A stretch of DNA of 64,000 nt from Paenibacillus glycanilyticus (GTDB lineage Bacteria; Bacillota; Bacilli; Paenibacillales; Paenibacillaceae). Position 1 is the stretch's first letter; each line of letters begins with the position of its first letter. The notes under the pieces are model-generated. The model had not been told where the DNA came from and made no database searches. It was given only the letters and a program-made list of their open reading frames with translations. Made by a program: the position numbers and the translations under genes. Shown piece by piece: positions 27,591-33,435 of the stretch. The stretch spans positions 268,092 through 332,091 of the forward strand of contig NZ_BSSQ01000004.1 of assembly GCF_030161375.1 (NCBI RefSeq), in the 5' to 3' direction.

Positions 27591-27692
27591 ATGAAAAGCA
27601 TCACAGCATCAGCTGGCCGCAGGCCATCCATAACGACCTTTGTACTAGTCCTTTATGTGCTTCTTGTAGTGTTATTGTTCTTCTGCTTTTAA
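27591..27692 (+). CDS. Tiny hydrophobic protein, 33 residues, sporulation-peptide-like
   Basis: ATG 27591 follows GGGGGAG by 4 bases and opens a 33-codon frame. It has a basic start (MKSITASAGRRPS), one transmembrane stretch (FVLVLYVLLVVLLFFCF) and a TAA stop. A strong hairpin follows 8 bp later. The pattern recalls the YjcZ-type tiny sporulation membrane peptides of Bacillales, and the neighbours are spoVA genes, but similarity over so few residues is weak evidence. Its membrane-coding half (LYVLLVVLLF) recurs about 275 bp downstream in the tandem duplication, without a start codon. Confidence 0.5.
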   Translation: MKSITASAGRRPSITTFVLVLYVLLVVLLFFCF

Positions 27693-27700
27693 TCACAAAA

Positions 27701-27733
27701 AAACGGCCGTGCGGATCAATCGCACGGCCGTTT
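27701..27733. terminator. Bidirectional hairpin, copy 1
   Basis: AAACGGCCGTGCG (27701-27713) and CGCACGGCCGTTT (27721-27733) form a perfect 13-bp stem with a 7-base loop. The A run before it makes a canonical T run on the minus strand; TTTCTCGTCT follows on the plus strand. It can end the tiny plus-strand gene. Confidence 0.8.
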
Positions 27734-27749
27734 CTCGTCTCCCCCGAAT

Positions 27750-27908
27750 GGACGGAGCATTTAAATGATTCTGGAGAAACGAAGTGTTCGCTTTTGTGAA
27801 GGGATTCCCTCCATTCCAAATTCAATTAGAAGGAATCCTTGAGCAATGGCGATCGGAAGAACATTTTAATGCGCAGTTCCCAGAATGCTTTGTTTAAATG
27901 CTCCGTCC
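27750..27908. mobile_element. MITE-like fold-back element, copy 1 (159 bp)
   Basis: The block is bounded by perfect 16-bp terminal inverted repeats, GGACGGAGCATTTAAA and its complement, followed inwards by ATTCTGG and CCAGAAT. The central stem (about 27795-27848) has several mismatches compared with copy 2. There is no coding potential. It could be a miniature inverted-repeat element or a large RNA hairpin; no target duplication is seen. Confidence 0.5.
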
Positions 27909-27971
27909 TTAAAAACCTTATTAGCCTTTATGTGCTTCTTGTTGTTTTATTGTTTTCTGCTTCTAATAAAA

Positions 27972-28004
27972 AAACGGCCGTGCGGATCAATCGCACGGCC
28001 GTTT
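27972..28004. terminator. Bidirectional hairpin, copy 2
   Basis: This has the same 13-bp stem as copy 1. Read on the minus strand it ends in a run of seven T, a good terminator for the DUF1657 gene that stops about 215 bp away on that strand. Confidence 0.8.
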
Positions 28005-28020
28005 CTCGTCTCCCCCGAAT

Positions 28021-28218
28021 GGACGGAGCATTTAAATGATTCTGGAGAAACGAAGTGTTCGCTTTTGCTCAGGGATTCCCTCCATTCCAAATTCAATTAG
28101 AAGGAATCCCTGAGCAATGGCGATCGGAAGAACATTTAAATGCTCAGTTCCCAGAATGTTATGTTTAAATGCTCTGTTTAAATGCTCTGTTTAAATGCTC
28201 TGTTTAAATGCTCCGTCC
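28021..28218. mobile_element. MITE-like fold-back element, copy 2 (198 bp)
   Basis: It has the same 16-bp terminal inverted repeats (28021-28036 and 28203-28218). The central stem TTGCTCAGGGATTCC (28065-28079) and GGAATCCCTGAGCAA (28103-28117) is perfect here. The 39-bp length difference from copy 1 equals three extra 13-bp units at the right end. Confidence 0.5.
28162..28213. repeat. Four perfect 13-bp tandem repeats
   Basis: TGTTTAAATGCTC occurs four times in succession, at 28162, 28175, 28188 and 28201. Copy 1 of the element has a single unit at the corresponding place. Confidence 0.9.
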
Positions 28219-28425
28219 TTAAAAACCTATATATTGAGGCTCTTCATTCTCAAGCTCTTGGACGCGCGCGGCTACTTGATCAACGATCGTTTGCGTTTGC
28301 TGGGCAGCCTGCTCGAACATTTGCTTAGCCGATTTGTTCTCCGTCGACAGAGCGAACTGCTCCAGGCTTGCTTGCGCGCTTTTCAGAGAAGCGACGCATG
28401 TTTTTACATCGGATGCTACGGTCAT
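28219..28425 (-). CDS. DUF1657 small sporulation-associated protein
   Basis: This 68-residue protein starts MTVASDVKTCVASLKSAQAS and continues as one or two amphipathic helices (LEQFALSTENKSAKQMFEQ), the DUF1657 pattern. ATG 28425 is chosen because GGGAGGTG lies 6-8 bases upstream. DUF1657 genes are known companions of DUF421 and spoVAC/AD/AEb genes in spoVA2mob operons, which affect spore heat resistance and germination; the molecular role is unknown. Here it is divergent from the spoVA genes instead of leading them. Its stop codon lies just beyond the fold-back element, inside the duplicated unit. Confidence 0.85.
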   Translation of the reverse strand: MTVASDVKTCVASLKSAQASLEQFALSTENKSAKQMFEQAAQQTQTIVDQVAARVQELENEEPQYIGF

Positions 28426-28521
28426 CTCTAACACCTCCCTCACGAACTTGAACTGGCAACAAAACTAATATGGCAGGCTTTGACTTTTGCCATCCATGGA
28501 AATAAAATCCACATGTTCCTG

Positions 28522-28549
28522 AACCATTTTCCTGCTGTGGAAAATGGTT
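28522..28549. promoter_or_regulatory. Perfect inverted repeat between DUF1657 and DUF421
   Basis: AACCATTTTCC (28522-28532) and GGAAAATGGTT (28539-28549) are exact complements separated by TGCTGT. It lies in the divergent control region, about 95 bp from either start. It could be an operator or a leader hairpin. I could not identify a convincing sigma-G promoter by eye on either side. Confidence 0.4.
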
Positions 28550-28618
28550 ATTCGTGTTGTTGTGGGCTTTTTGACAAATAATCTTAACGTAGAAACAAGC
28601 GACAGGGGGATAAGCATT

Positions 28619-29479
28619 GTGCAGGACTGGTTAGAGATCACTCTACGCACCTTACTGTCGATATTTGTTCTTTTCCTGCTTACGAAGCTCGTAGGGAAGC
28701 GGCAAATATCCCAGCTTTCATTTTTCGAATACATTACCGGTATTTCGATCGGCAACCTGGCTGCTTACGTATCGCTTGATCTGGAAGCGACTTGGTATCT
28801 GGGACTGATCTCTCTAGGCGTCTGGGTTGCCGTTTCCGTCGTTATCGAGTTCCTACAATTAAAGAGCAAGCGTGCCCGCGACTTGATCGACAGCAAAGCG
28901 ACGGTTCTCGTGAAAGGCGGCAAAGTGCTGGAGGATAACCTCAAGAAGGAACGGTTAACTACCGATGAGCTGCTGGAGCAGCTGCGCAAGAAAGACATCT
29001 TTCGTCTGGCGGACGTCGAGTTCGCCATTATGGAGCCAAGCGGAGATCTTAGCGTGCTGCTGACCAGGGAAAATCAACCGATCACCCCTGCGCATCTCGG
29101 CATCAAGGTTGCGCCCGAGCATGAGCCTCAGACGGTCATCATGGACGGCAAAATTATGGACGAGCCTTTGTCCACGATCGGACTAAACCGCAGATGGCTT
29201 GCTACGGAGCTCGAGAAAATCGGCGTAACACCCGACAATGTGTTTATCGGACAAGTAGATGCGTACCGTCAGCTCTACGTCGATCTGTTTGACGATCATA
29301 TCAAGGTTCCGCAGCCGCAGCTCAAAGCCGAGTTGTATGCTCAGCTCAAAAAAATCGAAGCAGACCTCGAACTATTCGGACTGTCGACGAAAAACACGGA
29401 TGCCAAACATATGTACGAGCGATGCGCCCAAGAAATGCGGCAGGTTATTACGGAGATGAAGCCGCTGCTCCATCACTGA
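28619..29479 (+). CDS. DUF421 (YetF-like) membrane protein with C-terminal DUF1657-like domain
   Basis: This 286-residue protein begins WLEITLRTLLS and has three transmembrane helices with the family block GKRQISQLSFFEYITGISIG. The cytoplasmic DUF421 domain follows. Its last 50 residues (AQLKKIEADLELFGLSTKNTDAKHMYE) align with the stand-alone DUF1657 protein encoded just upstream (ASLKSAQASLEQFALSTENKSAKQMFE). GTG 28619 is chosen for AGGGGGA 8 bases upstream; an upstream in-frame ATG (28544) would add a non-family tail and place the 28522 repeat at its start. YetF-like proteins are part of spoVA2mob operons. Confidence 0.88.
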   Translation: MQDWLEITLRTLLSIFVLFLLTKLVGKRQISQLSFFEYITGISIGNLAAYVSLDLEATWYLGLISLGVWVAVSVVIEFLQLKSKRARDLIDSKATVLVKGGKVLEDNLKKERLTTDELLEQLRKKDIFRLADVEFAIMEPSGDLSVLLTRENQPITPAHLGIKVAPEHEPQTVIMDGKIMDEPLSTIGLNRRWLATELEKIGVTPDNVFIGQVDAYRQLYVDLFDDHIKVPQPQLKAELYAQLKKIEADLELFGLSTKNTDAKHMYERCAQEMRQVITEMKPLLHH

Positions 29480-29512
29480 TTCGATGATTCAATACTGGAG
29501 GAGGCATGTATC

Positions 29513-29998
29513 ATGTCGAGCAAGAACAAGAAGTTCACGCCTGTTCAGCAGGAATACCAGGCATTAGCCAAAAAACACGAGCCTAAAAGGCCGCTATTGA
29601 TGAACTGTTTGAAAGCTTTTCTCGTTGGCGGATTAATTTGCATTATTGGCCAAGCCATTCAGGAAATGTTCGTGCATTGGGCAGGCTTCGACGAGAAGAA
29701 GGCCAGCAATCCAACCGTTGCGGTTATGATCATGCTCTCCGTTATTCTGACGAGCTTGGGGGTCTACGATAAAATCGCCCAATGGGCGGGGGCAGGATCG
29801 GCCGTTCCCGTAACCGGCTTCGCGAACACGATGTCTTCCGCCGCGATCGAGCACCGGAGCGAAGGGCTGGTACTGGGCGTAGGCGGCAAAATGTTCAAAA
29901 TTTCCGGCCCCGTTATCGTATTTGGCGTAGTGGCGGCTTTTGTTGTTGGCATCGTCCACCTGATCTTTAACCCGGACGCCGTTGGAGGAGGGCATTAA
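29513..29998 (+). CDS. spoVAC: SpoVAC, spore DPA channel subunit (copy 1)
   Basis: This 161-residue integral membrane protein has a basic N-terminal stretch (YQALAKKHEPKRP) and about four helices, with the family blocks KAFLVGGLICIIGQAIQ, VYDKIAQWAGAGSAVPVTGFAN and EHRSEGLVLGVGGKMFK. SpoVAC in the spore inner membrane behaves as a mechanosensitive channel for dipicolinic acid in B. subtilis. It follows the DUF421 gene by 33 bp and precedes spoVAD by 2 bp, so these are one operon. A second version lies 1.5 kb downstream. Confidence 0.95.
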   Translation: MSSKNKKFTPVQQEYQALAKKHEPKRPLLMNCLKAFLVGGLICIIGQAIQEMFVHWAGFDEKKASNPTVAVMIMLSVILTSLGVYDKIAQWAGAGSAVPVTGFANTMSSAAIEHRSEGLVLGVGGKMFKISGPVIVFGVVAAFVVGIVHLIFNPDAVGGGH

Positions 29999-30000
29999 TT

Positions 30001-31020
30001 ATGCTGAAAGGCCATCAAAGCTGGCTTTTTGAAAATAATCCCGTCATTGCAGGAGCCGCTGCTATCGTTGGCCCGTTCGAAGGGCAAGGCCCTCTGGCGC
30101 AAGATTTCGATATCGTTCACGGCGATCTTAGGCTTGGTCAGGACAGCTGGGAGAAGGCCGAACGGACCTTGCTCGAAGAAGCGGCTAACCTGGCGATCGA
30201 GAAAGCGCAGATTACGAAGGAATCCATCAACTTCCTGATTGGCGGCGACTTGATGAACCAGATCATCAGCTCGACCTTTGCCGCAAGAACGCTTCAAATC
30301 CCATACATCGGCGTATTTGGCGCCTGCTCAACTTCTATGGAAAGCCTTGCGATTGCGGCAAACCTGGTGAATTCCAAATCGGCCAAATATGCGATGGCGA
30401 GCGCCTGCAGCCACAATGCCACTGCCGAGAAGCAATTCCGTTACCCGACGGAATACGGCTCGCAAAAACCGCCGACGGCGCAGTTCTCGGTAACGGGCGC
30501 AGGCGTGAGCATCGTGACCGAACAAGGCAAAGGCCCGTTTGTCACTTCAGCCACGATGGGCCGGGTTGTGGATATGGGAATTACGGATCCGTTTAACATG
30601 GGAGCGGCAATGGCGCCGGCGGCAGTCGATACGATTCAAGCCCATTTCCGTGATTTGCGCATCGAACCCGGTTATTATGATCTGATTGTAACGGGTGATT
30701 TATCCAAGGTTGGTTATGCGATTGCCAATGAGCTGTTCGAGAAACATAAGTTTCCGATTCACCAGACCGTCTACAAGGATTGCGGCATGATGATGTACGA
30801 CTACGAGAAACAGAAGGTACAAGCCGGAGCCAGCGGCTGCGGCTGTTCGGCAACGGTCACTTACGGCCATTTGCTACGGCGCCTGCGCGAGAAGGAATTG
30901 AACCGGATTTTGGTCGTTGCGACCGGCGCTTTATTGTCTCCGATCTCATTCCAGCAAGGCGAGACGATTCCATGTATCGCGCATGCGGTTTCCATCGAAA
31001 ACGAGGTGAGGCAGCAATGA
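30001..31020 (+). CDS. spoVAD: SpoVAD, DPA-binding protein (copy 1)
   Basis: This 339-residue protein has a thiolase-like fold. The blocks [31 protein letters not shown] and [19 protein letters not shown] are characteristic. SpoVAD binds dipicolinic acid and is required for its uptake into the developing spore. It has no transmembrane segment and is thought to sit on the inner membrane with SpoVAC and SpoVAE. Its stop overlaps the start of spoVAEb (ATGA). Confidence 0.96.
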   Translation: MLKGHQSWLFENNPVIAGAAAIVGPFEGQGPLAQDFDIVHGDLRLGQDSWEKAERTLLEEAANLAIEKAQITKESINFLIGGDLMNQIISSTFAARTLQIPYIGVFGACSTSMESLAIAANLVNSKSAKYAMASACSHNATAEKQFRYPTEYGSQKPPTAQFSVTGAGVSIVTEQGKGPFVTSATMGRVVDMGITDPFNMGAAMAPAAVDTIQAHFRDLRIEPGYYDLIVTGDLSKVGYAIANELFEKHKFPIHQTVYKDCGMMMYDYEKQKVQAGASGCGCSATVTYGHLLRRLREKELNRILVVATGALLSPISFQQGETIPCIAHAVSIENEVRQQ

Positions 31021-31367
31021 TTTTTTTATGGGCATTTCTCATTGGCGGCGCGATTTGCGTGCTTGGCCAAATCTGCTTTGATGTGTTCAAGCTGACGCCG
31101 GCCCACACGATGACGTTGCTCGTTGTGCTTGGGGCGATCGGAGACGGCGTTGGCATCTATGACCCGCTGATCAAGTTTGCCGGCGCCGGCGCTTCCATTC
31201 CGATTACTAGCTTCGGGAATGCGCTCGTTCACGGCGCTTTGGACGAGATGCAGAAGACGGGCTGGATTGGCATTATTACGGGCATCTTCAAAGTAACAAG
31301 CGCCGGGGTTTCCGCCGCGATCATCTTCTCCTTCATCGCTGCGTTGTTTGTGAAGCCAAAAGGATAA
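31017..31367 (+). CDS. spoVAEb: SpoVAEb (copy 1)
   Basis: This 116-residue membrane protein has about three to four helices, with [21 protein letters not shown] and [16 protein letters not shown]. It resembles SpoVAC in its fold. Start ATG 31017 overlaps the spoVAD stop by 4 bp, the usual coupling; longer frames upstream are not meaningful because they overlap spoVAD. It completes the first AC-AD-AEb set and is followed by a terminator. Confidence 0.94.
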   Translation: MIFLWAFLIGGAICVLGQICFDVFKLTPAHTMTLLVVLGAIGDGVGIYDPLIKFAGAGASIPITSFGNALVHGALDEMQKTGWIGIITGIFKVTSAGVSAAIIFSFIAALFVKPKG

Positions 31368-31382
31368 ATTGTACGAATGAAG

Positions 31383-31409
31383 CCGCATGCCTCGCGCCTG
31401 CGGTTTTTT
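31383..31409 (+). terminator. Terminator between the two spoVA sets
   Basis: CCGCA (31383-31387) and TGCGG (31399-31403) flank an 11-base loop and are followed by six T. The stem is short but GC-rich. It suggests that the second set has its own promoter or is expressed at a lower level. Confidence 0.6.
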
Positions 31410-31509
31410 GTAGCGCGCCTGCTTGCGCATTTCAACCATTCATACATATCCTTTCTTCCATTTACAAATAATGTACATAGCTTGTGTACCTATAAAGGAG
31501 TGTAACGTT

Positions 31510-32004
31510 ATGGCCGTAAAAAGCGCTGGAGGCGGCAAATACCGCAAAATGTCCATGTCGCCAAAAGAATATCAAGCTTTTGCCAAATCACGCGAACCGT
31601 CGCGTTCCATATTCGGCAATTGCATTCGCGCCTTTCTTGTGGGCGGCACGATCTGCTTGTTAGGTCAGGCGATCCAGCAGCTCTTTATCCATCTGGCCGG
31701 GATGAAGCCGCAGGAGGCGAGCAATCCGACGGTAGCCGTGCTTATTATTCTTTCCGTCATCCTGACTTGCGCTGGCGTCTATGACAAAATCGCGCAGTGG
31801 GCCGGCGCCGGTTCCGCCGTTCCGGTTACCGGGTTCGCCAACTCCATGTGTTCGGCAGCTTTGGAACATCGCAGCGAAGGGCTTGTTCTTGGCGTAGGCG
31901 GCAATATGTTCAAGCTGGCCGGGTCGGTTATCGTGTTTGGCACGGTTGCGGCCTTTTTTGTCGGCATCGCTCATCTGATCTTTGGTACGGGTGGTGCTCA
32001 TTAA
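31510..32004 (+). CDS. spoVAC: SpoVAC (copy 2)
   Basis: This 164-residue protein has the same plan as copy 1, with a Gly/Ser-rich start (AVKSAGGGKYRKMSMSPKEY) and the conserved blocks YDKIAQWAGAGSAVPVTGFAN and EHRSEGLVLGVGGNMFK. ATG 31510 has AAGGAG 9 bases upstream; in-frame extension upstream has no ribosome site. It is clearly a divergent paralogue and not a recent identical copy. It sits 2 bp from spoVAD copy 2. Confidence 0.95.
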   Translation: MAVKSAGGGKYRKMSMSPKEYQAFAKSREPSRSIFGNCIRAFLVGGTICLLGQAIQQLFIHLAGMKPQEASNPTVAVLIILSVILTCAGVYDKIAQWAGAGSAVPVTGFANSMCSAALEHRSEGLVLGVGGNMFKLAGSVIVFGTVAAFFVGIAHLIFGTGGAH

Positions 32005-32006
32005 CG

Positions 32007-33020
32007 ATGCTGCAAGGAAAACAAACATGGAAGTTTGAGAACCGTCCGGTCATTATCGGGGCGGCTACCGTTGTAGGTCCCGATGAAGGGGACGGTCCGC
32101 TTGCCGCGGATTTTGATCTGGTGCATCCGGAGCTGGACATGCAGCAGAAAAGCTGGGAAAAAGCCGAGCGGCTGCTGCTTGAGCAAGCGTCGGAGTTTGC
32201 GCTGAATAATGCTGGCATTGCCAAAGAGCAGCTGCAATTTTATGTCGGCGGGGACCTGATGAATCAAATTATAAGCAACAGCTTTGCGGCAAGAACGTTA
32301 GGCGTGCCCAATATCGGCGTATTTGGCGCCTGCTCCACGTCAATGGAGTCGCTGGCGCTTGCGTCCTTGATGGTCAATTCGGGGGCCGGTCAATATGTGA
32401 TCGCAGCAACTTGCAGCCACAACTGCACGGCCGAGAAGCAATTCCGTTACCCAACGGAATACGGCTCGCAGAAGCCGCCGACGGCGCAATATACGGTAAC
32501 CGGCGCCGGCGCCGCCGTTGTTGCGGCATCCGGCGAAGGCCCGGTTGTGGAATACGCGACGATCGGGAAGGTTGTCGACCTTGGAATCAAAGATCCATTC
32601 AATATGGGAGCGGCGATGGCGCCAGCGGCCGTGGATACAATCCAAGCGCATTTCAACGATACCGGCCGGACGCCGAAAGATTATGATCTGATCGTCACGG
32701 GCGATCTGGCCAGCGTTGGCCATCCGCTCGCTAAGGAGCTCTTAATGCGTGACGGCGTGCCGATGGATGACACGACGTTTAAAGACTGCGGGTTAATGGT
32801 GTATGACGTGAACCGGCAGAAGGTACAAGCAGGGGGAAGCGGTTGCGGCTGCTCCGCTGTTGTTACTTACGGCCATATCTTGAAGAAAGTCGCCAAGGGA
32901 GAGCTGAAACGCGTGTTGATTTGCGCAACCGGCGCGTTGTTGTCCCCGCTTTCCTTCCAACAGGGAGAGAGCATTCCTTGTATCGCGCATGCCGTTGCGA
33001 TCAGCGGCGGAAAGGAGTAA
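32007..33020 (+). CDS. spoVAD: SpoVAD (copy 2)
   Basis: This 337-residue thiolase-fold protein is collinear with copy 1, sharing [31 protein letters not shown] and [19 protein letters not shown] without large gaps. It differs in surface regions such as the DTGRTPKDYDLI segment. The DPA-binding role is inferred from family membership. ATG 32007 lies 2 bp after the spoVAC stop. Confidence 0.95.
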   Translation: MLQGKQTWKFENRPVIIGAATVVGPDEGDGPLAADFDLVHPELDMQQKSWEKAERLLLEQASEFALNNAGIAKEQLQFYVGGDLMNQIISNSFAARTLGVPNIGVFGACSTSMESLALASLMVNSGAGQYVIAATCSHNCTAEKQFRYPTEYGSQKPPTAQYTVTGAGAAVVAASGEGPVVEYATIGKVVDLGIKDPFNMGAAMAPAAVDTIQAHFNDTGRTPKDYDLIVTGDLASVGHPLAKELLMRDGVPMDDTTFKDCGLMVYDVNRQKVQAGGSGCGCSAVVTYGHILKKVAKGELKRVLICATGALLSPLSFQQGESIPCIAHAVAISGGKE

Positions 33021-33027
33021 GCAGAAG

Positions 33028-33378
33028 ATGCAATTTCTATGGGCTTTTGTAGTAGGCGGAGCGATTTGCGTCGTTGGCCAACTGATGTTTGACGTTGTCA
33101 AGTTAACCCCTGCGCATACGATGGCTACGCTTGTTGTGGTGGGGGCTATTGTTGACGGGATCGGCTGGTATGAACCGCTTGTTGATTTTGCCGGAGCAGG
33201 CGCAACCGTCCCGATTACAAGCTTCGGTAATGCGCTTGTACATGGAGCGCTTACCGAGCTTGAGAATTCCGGCTGGATTGGCGTCATCTCGGGCATATTC
33301 AAAGTGACAAGCGCGGGCATATCCGCCGCGATTATATTCTCTTTCCTGGCGGCGCTAGTCGTTCGTCCGAAGGGATAA
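33028..33378 (+). CDS. spoVAEb: SpoVAEb (copy 2)
   Basis: This 116-residue protein is the same length as copy 1 and nearly the same in the helices ([34 protein letters not shown]). AAAGGAG lies 10 bases before ATG 33028. It ends the second set and the plus-strand transcription unit. Confidence 0.94.
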   Translation: MQFLWAFVVGGAICVVGQLMFDVVKLTPAHTMATLVVVGAIVDGIGWYEPLVDFAGAGATVPITSFGNALVHGALTELENSGWIGVISGIFKVTSAGISAAIIFSFLAALVVRPKG

Positions 33379-33384
33379 ATAGGA

Positions 33385-33435
33385 AGAGGTGTCCCTTAAG
33401 TCATGAAATGAAGATGACGATGGGACACCTCTTTT
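33385..33435. terminator. Bidirectional terminator between spoVAEb and mprF
   Basis: AGAGGTGTCCC (33385-33395) and GGGACACCTCT (33422-33432) form a perfect 11-bp stem with a 26-base loop, followed by a T run. The two flanking genes converge on it. Confidence 0.8.

Larger units (their letters stand above)
27650..28228. repeat. Tandem direct duplication, unit about 271-275 bp
   Basis: Copy 1 (about 27650-27924) and copy 2 (about 27925-28228) run in the same order. Each contains the CTTTATGTGCTTCTTGT segment of the tiny gene, an AAACGGCCGTGCG hairpin, a GGACGGAGCATTTAAA fold-back element, and CCGTCCTTAAAAACCT, which in copy 2 is the end of the DUF1657 gene. The copies differ by small indels and a 39-bp expansion in copy 2. 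No other gene is visible in 27693-28218. Confidence 0.85.

Noticed and set aside
27650..28228. Possible CRISPR array
   Set aside because: There are only two long imperfect units plus four contiguous 13-mers, with no spacers of regular length and no cas genes.
27839..28431. Plus-strand frames of 66-78 codons across the duplicated unit and antisense to DUF1657
   Set aside because: They read through hairpins and fold-back elements, differ between the two copies and have no ribosome sites. Only the 33-codon frame at 27591 has proper start signals.
30780..31016. 79-codon in-frame extension upstream of spoVAEb copy 1
   Set aside because: It overlaps spoVAD in another frame and is Arg-rich. The family starts at the ATG of 31017 with the usual ATGA overlap.
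31797..32006. 70-codon in-frame extension upstream of spoVAD copy 2
   Set aside because: It overlaps spoVAC copy 2 and is rich in Arg/Gly. Copy 1 starts at the equivalent of 32007.
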